Assembly: GCA_964430755.1 (NCBI GenBank)
Contig: CAYSFT010000001.1
Location: 39,578 to 103,577 of the forward strand
Source: Flemingiibacterium sp964430755
GTDB lineage: Bacteria; Bacillota; Clostridia; Oscillospirales; CAG-272
Direction of reading: 5' to 3'
Length of the DNA: 64,000 nucleotides
The notes under the pieces were generated by a model that was not told where the DNA came from, searched no databases, and saw only the letters and a list, made by a program, of their open reading frames with translations. Position 1 is the first letter of the stretch. Each line of letters begins with the position of its first letter. The position numbers were made by a program, and so were the translations under genes. Shown in pieces: positions 17,056 through 24,585 of this stretch.

Positions 17056-17673
17056 TTAATTTGCCACTTTAACAAGAGCCTCACGAAGCACGCGCTCACC
17101 CTTTTTGTAGCCCTTTTGGAAAACCTCAACGATCTCGTTTTCGCCGAAGCTTTCATCGTCTATGTGCATCATAGCGTTGTGTATCTGCGGATCGAACTGC
17201 TCGCCCGGAGCACCGAACTCGGTTACACCTATCTTCTCAAACGATTCCTTTGCGCTCTTAAAAATGAGCTTGATTCCGTCTGCAAGCTGTGCACCGTCGC
17301 TGTAAGCCGCGGCACGCTCCAAATTGTCCATAACCGGAAGTATCGCCGAGAGCGCATCAGCATAAGCGTCTGCGTATATTCCCTCTCGCTCCTTTGCACT
17401 GCGCCTGCGGAAGTTATCATATTCCGCCGCACAGCGAAGATACTTGTCATTCACCTCTGAAAGCTCAGACTGCGTTTTTTCGAGTGCCGATTTTGTTTCG
17501 GCAAGCTCTGCAGTCAGCTTTTTGTTTTCATCCTTCAAATGCTTATCCTCGCGTTTTTTGTCCTTCTTCGATATTTCGTCGGTTGAGCCGCCTTCGGTTT
17601 CGGCGAGAATTTCTTCCCACTTCTGTTCCTTGGCTTCTTCCGGCGACATTTCCTTTTTCTTATCGTCTGCCAT
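17056..17673 (-). CDS. grpE: Nucleotide exchange factor GrpE
   Basis: A 205-residue cofactor that releases ADP from DnaK. The acidic/charged N-terminal coiled coil (about 1-95; DKKREDKHLKDENKKLTAEL) is followed by the conserved YDNFRRRSAKEREGIYADA region. The C-terminal beta domain has FDPQIHNAMMHIDDESFGEN and KGYKKGERVLREALVKVAN. Its ATG shares one base with the hrcA stop (TAATG), so the two are translationally coupled. Confidence 0.97.
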   Translation of the reverse strand: MADDKKKEMSPEEAKEQKWEEILAETEGGSTDEISKKDKKREDKHLKDENKKLTAELAETKSALEKTQSELSEVNDKYLRCAAEYDNFRRRSAKEREGIYADAYADALSAILPVMDNLERAAAYSDGAQLADGIKLIFKSAKESFEKIGVTEFGAPGEQFDPQIHNAMMHIDDESFGENEIVEVFQKGYKKGERVLREALVKVAN

Positions 17674-18755
17674 TAGCTATCCTCCTCTTCTTCGCTGGAT
17701 TCTATACCAAGCAGTCCACTCGGCTCGAGCATACTGCTGATGTTTTTCGACATATAATCAACAAGCGTTACCACCTTTGAATAGTCCATTCGTCTCGGGC
17801 CGATAACGCCTATCGCACCGATCACCTTGTCTCCCGACTTGACTGTACGGAATATGAGAGATGAATTGTTCATCACCTCAACCGAATTTTCCGAGCCGAT
17901 GTATACATTAGTCTGATCGGACACGTCATGCGAAAGCACCTCACGGAGATCGTCCTGTTTATCAAATAAACCAAGCATATCGCGTACACGGTCTATATCC
18001 GAATATTCGGGATAATTGAGCAGGTTGTTAACTCCGTCAAACATAAGCTCGCCGTCATCAACCTCTCCAACCGTTTCGTATATGGTGCTGATTATCGGAT
18101 TTATCAGTCGCTCACCGTCAGGCACTCGCCTTTGCATATCAAGCATAACAGGAAGCGTGATGCCGTCAAGATCAAGTCCTGCAACGCAGTCGTTGAGAAC
18201 CACAGTCAGCCGCTCAAGCGTGTCGCGCGAGACATCGAAGCCAAGCCGCACCTGACGCGTTTTAACATTTCCGCTCGCAGTCAGCATAACGAGAATGAAA
18301 TTACGCGGCGAAAGATACATTGCATCGAATCTAGCAACTGTCTGCCTTGCCGGTGTACGCTTGAGTGCGACACCCGTGTAATTAGTGAGCATACTCATCA
18401 ACTTTGTCGCACGGTCGAGGATGCGGTCAAGCTCTGCCGCCTTGAGGGTTTGAAGTTTATTGAGTTCACCAAGCTCCGCCTGAGTCATACGGTACTGCTG
18501 CATGAGCTGATCAACATAAAATCTGTAACCAAGCTCGGATGGGATTCTGCCCGATGAGGTGTGAAGCTGTTCAAGATAACCCATATCCTCAAGCTCTGCC
18601 ATCTCGTTGCGGATGGTAGCAGACGAGAATGCTATCTGCTTATATTGAGTTAAATATTTTGAGCCTACGGGCTCACCGAGATTGATGTGCGTATCGATTA
18701 TCGCTTTAAGTATCGCCTTTTTGCGCTCGGATAATTCAGTGTTTTTATCCTGCAT
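17673..18755 (-). CDS. hrcA: Heat-inducible transcription repressor HrcA
   Basis: A 360-residue repressor that binds CIRCE operators and is kept active by GroEL in well-studied species. The N-terminal winged helix (ERKKAILKAIIDTHINLGEPVGSKYLTQYK, here in two parts, then FSSATIRNEMAELEDMGYLEQLHTSSGRIPSE) is followed by a GAF-like domain and the C-terminal VIGAIGVIGPRRMDYSKVV segment. The start at 18755 is chosen for its AGGGAGG 7 nt upstream. It is the first gene of hrcA-grpE-dnaK and represses itself through the CIRCE at 18807-18833. Confidence 0.97.
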   Translation of the reverse strand: MQDKNTELSERKKAILKAIIDTHINLGEPVGSKYLTQYKQIAFSSATIRNEMAELEDMGYLEQLHTSSGRIPSELGYRFYVDQLMQQYRMTQAELGELNKLQTLKAAELDRILDRATKLMSMLTNYTGVALKRTPARQTVARFDAMYLSPRNFILVMLTASGNVKTRQVRLGFDVSRDTLERLTVVLNDCVAGLDLDGITLPVMLDMQRRVPDGERLINPIISTIYETVGEVDDGELMFDGVNNLLNYPEYSDIDRVRDMLGLFDKQDDLREVLSHDVSDQTNVYIGSENSVEVMNNSSLIFRTVKSGDKVIGAIGVIGPRRMDYSKVVTLVDYMSKNISSMLEPSGLLGIESSEEEEDS

Positions 18756-18806
18756 ACACACACCTCCCTTATATTTATAGCACACGCCCTTATTTGCGGT
18801 GTCGTT

Positions 18807-18833
18807 TTAGCACTCATTGCCGCCGAGTGCTAA
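18807..18833. promoter_or_regulatory. CIRCE operator (HrcA binding site)
   Basis: TTAGCACTC (18807-18815), a 9 bp spacer, GAGTGCTAA (18825-18833): an exact match to the CIRCE consensus, lying between the promoter and the hrcA start. Confidence 0.97.
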
Positions 18834-18844
18834 ACACTGTATAT

Positions 18845-18873
18845 AGTATACCCCACATCACCGCCAAAATCAA
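18845..18873 (-). promoter_or_regulatory. Sigma-A promoter of the hrcA operon
   Basis: On the minus strand TTGATT (18868-18873), 17 bp, TATACT (18845-18850). The transcript would begin just before or within the CIRCE element. Confidence 0.8.
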
Positions 18874-18916
18874 GACAATAACATATATTTTGTGTTAATA
18901 ATTTGTAAATGAGCAC

Positions 18917-18938
18917 GCACTCGAACACTGTTGAGTGC
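18917..18938. promoter_or_regulatory. Second, degenerate CIRCE-like dyad
   Basis: GCACTC (18917-18922) and GAGTGC (18933-18938) are the core of CIRCE, but with a 10 bp spacer and no flanking TTA/TAA. It lies 44 bp upstream of the hrcA -35. Confidence 0.35.
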
Positions 18939-18951
18939 CACGAAAAAACAA

Positions 18952-18980
18952 ATGCCGACTCAATTTTGAAGAATCGGCAT
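18952..18980. terminator. Terminator after the deacetylase pair
   Basis: ATGCCGA (18952-18958) pairs with TCGGCAT (18974-18980). T-rich runs follow on both strands; on the minus strand it ends the deacetylase transcript before the hrcA promoter. Confidence 0.8.
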
Positions 18981-18989
18981 CATTTTTTA

Positions 18990-19679
18990 TTAACCAAGCA
19001 GACATTCTGCGTTAGTACCGTAGAAGATATCGTCCCGTCCCGAGATGAATTTACAAAATTCTTCAAGCTTTTCCCAGCTTTCATAATAATCGTGACCGTA
19101 AGCATGACCGTAAATATAGAAAAGCTTCGGCTTGTCAGGCTTCATATTGACAAACTTTTCTGCAAGCTCCATCATCTTCGGATTAAGATCCTCACAGGTT
19201 GCATTGAAAGCGAGCAGGTTTTCCGGCAGATCAAAGGAAAGCGTTTCAGCGCATCCGCGAGCGTACCTGACGCCGTTTTCACGAAGAACCTCAATTACGA
19301 CATCATTGTATGTACCGCAGGGATATGCAAGTCCAACGGGAACCTTACCGAAAAAGTCAGTAAGTCTCGCCCTGTCCGCAAGCACCTCGTATTTGCAAAC
19401 CTCAGGTGAAACAAGATCAAGCTTCGCGTGTGTATATGCGTGCATTGCGATCTCGTGTCCCTCGTAGGTTTTAACAAGATCCTCGATCGGCATACGTGCG
19501 ACGGTAACCTTCTCTCTGAACACCCAGGGATACCCCGGACATCCCTCTCTGTGTCGTGAGCCGTTCAGATTAAATGTCGCCTTGAGATTGTACCTGTTGA
19601 GGATTTCAACCACACGCTTATCCTGCTCAACTCCATCGTCATAGCTGAACGTGACAGCCTTCATTTTTCCATTCCACAT
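18990..19679 (-). CDS. Polysaccharide deacetylase (NodB homology), second copy of a tandem pair
   Basis: A 229-residue carbohydrate-esterase-4-type protein. The metal and catalytic motifs of the NodB fold are visible: TFSYDDG (residues 9-15, two Asp), HAYTHAKLD (H-x3-H), GLAYPCGTYNDVV, and FYIYGHAYGHD near the C-terminus. It has no signal peptide or membrane segment, which is unusual for enzymes acting on peptidoglycan, so the substrate may be a cytosolic sugar or the family may be a related amidohydrolase. It starts 14 bp after the stop of a close paralogue at 19694-20380. AAGGAG is 10 nt upstream. Confidence 0.85.
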   Translation of the reverse strand: MWNGKMKAVTFSYDDGVEQDKRVVEILNRYNLKATFNLNGSRHREGCPGYPWVFREKVTVARMPIEDLVKTYEGHEIAMHAYTHAKLDLVSPEVCKYEVLADRARLTDFFGKVPVGLAYPCGTYNDVVIEVLRENGVRYARGCAETLSFDLPENLLAFNATCEDLNPKMMELAEKFVNMKPDKPKLFYIYGHAYGHDYYESWEKLEEFCKFISGRDDIFYGTNAECLLG

Positions 19680-19693
19680 AGCTTCTTTTCTCC

Positions 19694-20380
19694 TTATAAT
19701 AACGCTTCTGCATTTGTACAGTAATATATGTCATCACGCCCCGAAAGGTACCTGCAAAGACGCTCCATGCGCTCCCAACGGTCTACCATGTCAAGCGCAT
19801 AGCTGTGTCCCCAAACGTAAAAGAGCATCGGCTTTGTCGGTTTGGTGTTCACAAACTCCTCCGCAAGCTCAAACAAACGCTCATCCGAATCACAGCAAGT
19901 AGGGTTAAAACGCAGAAGATCATCCTGCAGCTCAAACGAATGTGACGGTATGACAGTTCTCGCATATTTAACTCCGTTTTCACGAAGCACGTTCACAACT
20001 CTGTCGCTGTATCTGCCGCAAGGATAAGCAAGTCCCACAGGCACTTTACCAAAAAAATCGGTCAACCTCGCTCTGTCTGCAAGAATCTCGTATTTACAAA
20101 CCTCGTCAGAAAGCTTGTCAAGGTCAGCATGGGTATATGCGTGCATAGCAATTTCATGTCCCACGTAGGTTTCAGCCAAGTCCTCGATCGGCATACGCGC
20201 AACATTGATATTGCCGTTGAATGTCCACGGATATCCCGGACCTCCCTCTCTGTGCCGTGAGCCGTTCAGATTAAATGTCGCTTTCATACCGTAACGGTTA
20301 AACAGCTCAACAAGCCGCTTATCCTGCTCAACTCCATCGTCGTAGCTGAACGTGACAGCCTTCATTTTTCCATTCCACAT
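19694..20380 (-). CDS. Polysaccharide deacetylase (NodB homology), first copy of a tandem pair
   Basis: A 228-residue paralogue of the next gene with the same opening (MWNGKMKAVTFSYDDGVEQD) and the same motif set: TFSYDDG, HAYTHADLD, GLAYPCGRYSD and FYVWGHSYALD. Also without export signal. The start at 20380 (not the longer frame to 20419) is chosen for AAGGTGG upstream and because it aligns with the start of the paralogue. It is the first gene of a two-gene operon driven by a perfect sigma-A promoter. Confidence 0.85.
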   Translation of the reverse strand: MWNGKMKAVTFSYDDGVEQDKRLVELFNRYGMKATFNLNGSRHREGGPGYPWTFNGNINVARMPIEDLAETYVGHEIAMHAYTHADLDKLSDEVCKYEILADRARLTDFFGKVPVGLAYPCGRYSDRVVNVLRENGVKYARTVIPSHSFELQDDLLRFNPTCCDSDERLFELAEEFVNTKPTKPMLFYVWGHSYALDMVDRWERMERLCRYLSGRDDIYYCTNAEALL

Positions 20381-20427
20381 TTTACTTCCCACCTTATCAA
20401 ATATTCGTACAAAACACACTTTTTATA

Positions 20428-20456
20428 ATTATACACCCCGTGAAACCCGGTGTCAA
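20428..20456 (-). promoter_or_regulatory. Consensus sigma-A promoter of the deacetylase pair
   Basis: On the minus strand TTGACA (20451-20456), 17 bp, TATAAT (20428-20433): a perfect match. Confidence 0.85.
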
Positions 20457-20583
20457 CCCCCACAAATACATTTTTTAAAAAATGCAGCAAAAAATCCTAT
20501 AATACATAAGCTTTCTGCCGATTTCCGTTTTTGTGCGATTTTTATATATTATGTACGAAAATTGAAAAATCGAATATTTTCAC

Positions 20584-20612
20584 TTGCATTTTGAGAAATT
20601 TAGGTGTATAAT
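20584..20612 (+). promoter_or_regulatory. Sigma-A promoter of the oadB-like operon
   Basis: TTGCAT (20584-20589), 17 bp, TATAAT (20607-20612). The leader contains a five-codon mini-ORF (20639-20656, encoding MKGMV) whose stop lies 4 nt before the oadB start. Confidence 0.75.
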
Positions 20613-20660
20613 AATGAGGTGTTTGTTTTATGTATTCAATGAAAGGTATGGTTTAATAAA

Positions 20661-21797
20661 ATGGAAGTTTTATTCGGCAACTTTGCAAACTTTGATTACC
20701 GTATGCTCATAATGTGGATCATCGGCGGCTTACTTATTTTTCTTGCCATCAAGAAAGAAATGGAACCGACGCTCCTGCTCCCGATGGGCTTCGGTGCAAT
20801 CATCGTAAACATCCCCGGCTCGGGTGCTATAACCCAGCAGATCACAGACGCGCTCGGAAACGTGATCGGTGAAGAACACGGTGCACTCTCGATCCTCTAC
20901 GATGCAGGTATCGCGAACGAGCTCTTTCCGCTGATACTCTTTATCGGTATCGGCGCGATGATCGACTTCGGCCCGATCCTCTCAAATCCCAAGCTTATGA
21001 TCTTCGGTGCCGCAGCTCAGTTCGGTATCTTCTTCACCCTTTGCCTTGCATCAATATTCTTTGATATCAAGGACGCAGCATCAATCGGTATAATCGGTGC
21101 TGCAGACGGCCCGACAGCTATCGTCGTTGCGCAGAAGCTTAACTCGCAGTTCGTCGGCCCGATAATGGTTGCAGCGTATTCATATATGGCGCTTGTACCG
21201 ATCATCCAGCCGCCGGTCATCAAGCTTCTCACCACCAAGAAGGAGCGCATGATCCGTATGCCCTATAAGCCGGCAAACGTGAGCAAGACCACCCGTATCC
21301 TCTTCCCCATCATCATCACGATAATTGCAGGTCTCTTTGCTCCCTCGTCTGTTTCACTCGTCGGCTTCCTTATGTTCGGTAACCTCATCCGTGAGTGCGG
21401 CGTACTCGATTCGCTCTCCGAAACCGCACAGAAGGTACTTGCAAACCTCATCACCATCTTCCTCGGAATCACCATTGCATCTCAAATGCACTATGAGCAG
21501 TTCCTTGCACCGCAGACACTTCTTATCCTCGGACTCGGTCTCTTTGCATTCATCTTCGACACCGCAGGCGGTGTAATCTTCGCGAAGATCCTCAACCTTT
21601 TCTTAAAGGAAAAGATCAACCCGATGATAGGTGCGGCAGGTATCTCCGCATTCCCGATGGCAGGCAGAATCGTACACAAGCTGGGACTCAAGGAGGATCC
21701 TCAGAACTTCCTTCTTATGCAGTCCATGGGCGTTAACGTATCGGGACAGATCGCATCCGTTATTGCAGGCGGTCTGATTCTCAACTTCTTTATGTAA
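20661..21797 (+). CDS. Sodium-translocating decarboxylase beta subunit (OadB/GcdB family)
   Basis: A 378-residue polytopic membrane protein of the family that couples decarboxylation of oxaloacetate, methylmalonyl-CoA or glutaconyl-CoA to sodium export. Visible hallmarks are LLPMGFGAIIVNIPG near residue 45, LILFIGIGAMIDFGPILSNP, the central ASIGIIGAADGPTAIVVAQK signature, a C-terminal TAGGVIFAKILNLF and the closing MGVNVSGQIASVIAGG. The length is normal. No alpha (carboxyltransferase), biotin carrier or delta subunit is encoded beside it, so the decarboxylase partner must be elsewhere or the protein works differently. The AAAGG site is 14 nt away, longer than usual. Confidence 0.92.
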   Translation: MEVLFGNFANFDYRMLIMWIIGGLLIFLAIKKEMEPTLLLPMGFGAIIVNIPGSGAITQQITDALGNVIGEEHGALSILYDAGIANELFPLILFIGIGAMIDFGPILSNPKLMIFGAAAQFGIFFTLCLASIFFDIKDAASIGIIGAADGPTAIVVAQKLNSQFVGPIMVAAYSYMALVPIIQPPVIKLLTTKKERMIRMPYKPANVSKTTRILFPIIITIIAGLFAPSSVSLVGFLMFGNLIRECGVLDSLSETAQKVLANLITIFLGITIASQMHYEQFLAPQTLLILGLGLFAFIFDTAGGVIFAKILNLFLKEKINPMIGAAGISAFPMAGRIVHKLGLKEDPQNFLLMQSMGVNVSGQIASVIAGGLILNFFM

Positions 21798-21812
21798 TAG
21801 GAGGATAAGCTG

Positions 21813-22046
21813 ATGTTAAAATTATTTAATTTAATCGCATCGTCCATCGGCATCATCGGTTCGGCAGACGGTCCGACTGCTGTTCTCGTGTCAGATAGCA
21901 GCTTCATGGTTGAGCCGACAAATTTCATTAAAAATTTAAGCTATATGGGACTCGGTATGCTCGGTATATTCATCGTTATCGGTCTTATCATGGTGGTAAC
22001 CTTTGTACTCAACAAAATCTTCTCAAAGAAGAACGACGAACAATAA
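21813..22046 (+). CDS. Small OadG-like membrane protein carrying a copy of the OadB ADGPTA signature
   Basis: A 77-residue protein with AGGAGG before its ATG, 15 bp after oadB. Residues 48-70 form one membrane helix followed by a positively charged end (GIFIVIGLIMVVTFVLNKIF, SKKND), the layout of OadG gamma subunits. Residues 11-24 read SSIGIIGSADGPTA, nearly the same as the ASIGIIGAADGPTA signature inside the adjacent OadB-like protein. This segment is not part of a standard OadG. It could mimic the ion-path loop, or be a fragment of beta fused to gamma. Small ADGPTA proteins are known in other Clostridia but without an assigned function as far as I know. Confidence 0.75.
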   Translation: MLKLFNLIASSIGIIGSADGPTAVLVSDSSFMVEPTNFIKNLSYMGLGMLGIFIVIGLIMVVTFVLNKIFSKKNDEQ

Positions 22047-22063
22047 ATAATATTTTATAAATA

Positions 22064-22100
22064 AATGGTGCAGCTCGCGATCAGAGTTACACCATTTTTT
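22064..22100 (+). terminator. Terminator after the oadB-like operon
   Basis: AATGGTG (22064-22070) pairs with CACCATT (22090-22096), then a T run. Confidence 0.8.
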
Positions 22101-22109
22101 GATACAATG

Positions 22110-22135
22110 TGAGAGTTTTGGTGTTTTCATCCGTC
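22110..22135 (+). promoter_or_regulatory. Candidate ECF-type autoregulatory promoter
   Basis: TGAGAG (22110-22115), 16 bp, CGTC (22132-22135). This resembles the TGAAAC-N16-CGTC pattern recognised by several Bacillota ECF sigma factors, and it lies 50 bp before the sigma gene. No sigma-A promoter was seen in the gap. Confidence 0.35.
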
Positions 22136-22184
22136 TAAGATAATGAAAGGCAAAACACACAAGCTTTTCGGAAAGGAGTAAATC

Positions 22185-22742
22185 ATGGATATCGGTGCAA
22201 GTAGCTACCGCCGTTACCTTGATGGTGATGACACAGGAATAGCAGAGATAATTAAAGAATATAAAGACGGTCTGACCTTATATATAAACGGTTACGTGAA
22301 CAATATTTCCACCGCAGAGGAGCTTATGGAAGAAACATTCTTTAAGCTTGCGACTAAAAAACCGCATTTCTCGGAAAAATGTTCATTCAAAACCTGGCTT
22401 TTCAGAATCGCACGGAATATTGCAATTGACTATTTAAGACACAATTCAAAGATGGCATCAGATTCCATTGATGAATACGCCGATTATTTGTCGGAGGAAA
22501 AACAGCTTGAAGATGAATATCTCATCAAAGAGCAGAAAATTACCTTACACCGAATAATGAGTCGGCTGAAAAACGAATACTTTCAGGTTTTGTATCTGAT
22601 ATATTTCGAGGATTTTTCCAATGCAGAGACAGCGGTGATAATGAAAAAGAACAAACGGCAGATCGAAAATCTCATTTACAGGGCAAAGCAAGCACTGAAA
22701 TCAGAGCTTATTAAGGAGGGCTTTGAATATGAAAACTTATGA
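22185..22742 (+). CDS. ECF-type RNA polymerase sigma factor
   Basis: A 185-residue sigma-70 family protein with regions 2 and 4 only. Region 2 is at about 25-90 (AEELMEETFFKLATKKPHF and CSFKTWLFRIARNIAIDYLR). Region 4 is at about 120-175 (MSRLKNEYFQVLYLIYFEDF, AETAVIMKKNKRQIENLIYRAKQAL). Such factors direct stress or envelope responses and are normally held by a partner anti-sigma factor. The gene overlaps the next gene by 14 bp. GGAAAGGAG precedes the ATG. Confidence 0.92.
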   Translation: MDIGASSYRRYLDGDDTGIAEIIKEYKDGLTLYINGYVNNISTAEELMEETFFKLATKKPHFSEKCSFKTWLFRIARNIAIDYLRHNSKMASDSIDEYADYLSEEKQLEDEYLIKEQKITLHRIMSRLKNEYFQVLYLIYFEDFSNAETAVIMKKNKRQIENLIYRAKQALKSELIKEGFEYENL

Positions 22743-23610
22743 GGAAATCACCGAGCGTGTACTCTCGCGCAGAAACGAATACGAGGAAAAGCAAAAGTTA
22801 AACCGAAAAAGAATGATCCAAATCTCATCCGTCGCAGGCTGTTTTGCAGTAGTTTTACTTGTATCAGTCGGAGTCTGGCAGAGCGAGCATTTCAAGGAGA
22901 ATCCATTGCTCGACAGTGAAATAATAACAGCAGAGTGCGATGACACCACAAAATCTGCGTCAGGCAATATAAATCAAACACATGAAGCCTTTGTTCCGCA
23001 TTTAATGGAAACCACGTCTCCGCAGGTCACCGATTTGCCGCCCGACGAGGGAAGCTACAGTCAGGGCGGTGATGTTATCGGCGGATGGTTCATACCTGCA
23101 CTTCCCTTTGACCGTGAAATCGTTACAGTGGGCGAAGAAATAACCGACGCAGAAGCAAAAGCATATTTCGAGCAAAACGGTGATGGTATCATCGCAAGCT
23201 TATCCTCAAGCGGAGCTGCAACGGATTCGATAACAATATCCGAAAAAGGCTACTGTCACGTAAACTATGACGGAACAGAGGGTAAATCCTTTGAAGTCAG
23301 ACAAAACTTCCGCGATTATCTTCTTTACAGCGGCGACAAGCTTATCGCAATAATAACGCTTTACAAAGAAAACGGCGAAATCTTCAACACACCGTCCTTC
23401 GGAGCAAAGTGGTTTGATGACTACAACGCCTACCTCGAAAATCACAAGGGCGAGGAATTGGTGTATGTTTATGCAAAATGGTTTGAGATCATAGTTGCGC
23501 CCGATAATACGTATTATAACCCCATGGGACTTGATGTCGTTCCGTATTTAGGCGGCGTTGAGAAACCGTATGAAATGTTTTATCACGAATCGGCTGTCTA
23601 TATGCCGTAA
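22729..23610 (+). CDS. Single-pass membrane protein, probable anti-sigma factor of the adjacent ECF sigma
   Basis: A 293-residue protein: a cytosolic N-terminal helix of about 33 residues (YEEITERVLSRRNEYEEKQK), one membrane segment (about 34-51, ISSVAGCFAVVLLVSVGVW) and an extracellular domain of about 240 residues with a Thr/Asp/Pro-rich linker. The N-terminal segment is too short for a zinc anti-sigma domain, and no HxxxCxxC is present. The role is inferred from overlap with the sigma gene and topology. The ATG at 22729 is chosen because AAGGAGG is 8 nt upstream. The outer domain has no fold I can name; it may sense the signal. Confidence 0.75.
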   Translation: MKTYEEITERVLSRRNEYEEKQKLNRKRMIQISSVAGCFAVVLLVSVGVWQSEHFKENPLLDSEIITAECDDTTKSASGNINQTHEAFVPHLMETTSPQVTDLPPDEGSYSQGGDVIGGWFIPALPFDREIVTVGEEITDAEAKAYFEQNGDGIIASLSSSGAATDSITISEKGYCHVNYDGTEGKSFEVRQNFRDYLLYSGDKLIAIITLYKENGEIFNTPSFGAKWFDDYNAYLENHKGEELVYVYAKWFEIIVAPDNTYYNPMGLDVVPYLGGVEKPYEMFYHESAVYMP

Positions 23611-23625
23611 ATATTAATAACAAAA

Positions 23626-23669
23626 AGAGTTTTCCGCACCAAACAAGTGTAGAAAGCTCTGATTTTTTT
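23626..23669. terminator. Terminator between the sigma operon and pyrD
   Basis: AGAGTTTTC (23626-23634) pairs with GAAAGCTCT (23652-23660, one G-T pair), then seven T. The genes converge here. Confidence 0.8.
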
Positions 23670-24585
23670 ACCAAGGCTGTACCGTCGCCGAAATATCGGA
23701 AACACGCTCGATACCGTTTGCCTCCATATATTTTGCAATGCCGTCGATAATTTCAAGCGGCAGATACGGATTTGCAAACATCGCCGTACCAACGCCAATC
23801 GCATCAGCACCGGCAATAAGCATCTCGATCGCATCCTCTGCGCTCGCAACGCCGCCCATACCGAGAAGCGGAAGTGACACAGCCTGACGTACCTGCCAGA
23901 TCATACGCACCGCAACCGGGAAAATCGCAGGACCCGAAAGTCCGCCGACATTATTATGAAGAATCGGACGTTTTGTCTTGATGTCGATTCTCATGCCGAG
24001 AAGTGTGTTTATAAGCGAAAGCGCATCCGCACCGCCTGCCTCAGCCGCACGTGCCATTTCTGTGATATCGGTCACGTTAGGCGAGAGCTTGACAATGATC
24101 GGCTTCTTTGAGTGATCTTTCACCGAGGATGTGATCTCGTTCACCGTTTTTGCGTTCGTACCGAAAGCAACACCGCCCTCTTTGACGTTCGGGCAGGAGA
24201 TATTCATCTCGATGAGGTCAACATCCGTTTCGGAAAGTCTTTCAGCCACTTTGCAGTAATCGGCAATGGTCGAACCGGAAATGTTCGCAATAACCGTTGC
24301 GCCGTCCTTTTTGAGCCTGGGAAGCTCTTCGTTAATGAACACGTCAAGACCGGGATTCTGCAGTCCTATCGAATTAAGTATACCCGACGGAGTTTCTGCA
24401 ATTCGCGGAGGAGGATTACCGAGACGCGGCGCAAGAGTTGTACCCTTGCAGGCAATTGCACCAAGCTGTTCAGCCTTATAGTAAGGCGCATATTCCTCGC
24501 CGAAGCCGCAGGCACCGCTGACGGTAACGATCGGATTTTTGAATGTAACACCGGCGAAATTCACCGATAAATCTATATTTTTCAT
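23668..24585 (-). CDS. pyrD: Dihydroorotate dehydrogenase class 1B, catalytic subunit
   Basis: A 305-residue FMN enzyme of the alpha/beta barrel type that oxidises dihydroorotate to orotate in pyrimidine synthesis. Seen are VSGACGFGEEYAPYY, KGTTLAPRLGNPPPR, the active-site loop EMNISCPNVKEGGVAFG with the Cys base that marks class 1, and the FMN phosphate site MGGVASAEDAIEMLIAGADA. Class 1B enzymes need the PyrK subunit, encoded immediately upstream with a 4 bp overlap. It is the last gene of the pyrC-pyrF-pyrK-pyrD block. Confidence 0.97.
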   Translation of the reverse strand: MKNIDLSVNFAGVTFKNPIVTVSGACGFGEEYAPYYKAEQLGAIACKGTTLAPRLGNPPPRIAETPSGILNSIGLQNPGLDVFINEELPRLKKDGATVIANISGSTIADYCKVAERLSETDVDLIEMNISCPNVKEGGVAFGTNAKTVNEITSSVKDHSKKPIIVKLSPNVTDITEMARAAEAGGADALSLINTLLGMRIDIKTKRPILHNNVGGLSGPAIFPVAVRMIWQVRQAVSLPLLGMGGVASAEDAIEMLIAGADAIGVGTAMFANPYLPLEIIDGIAKYMEANGIERVSDISATVQPW

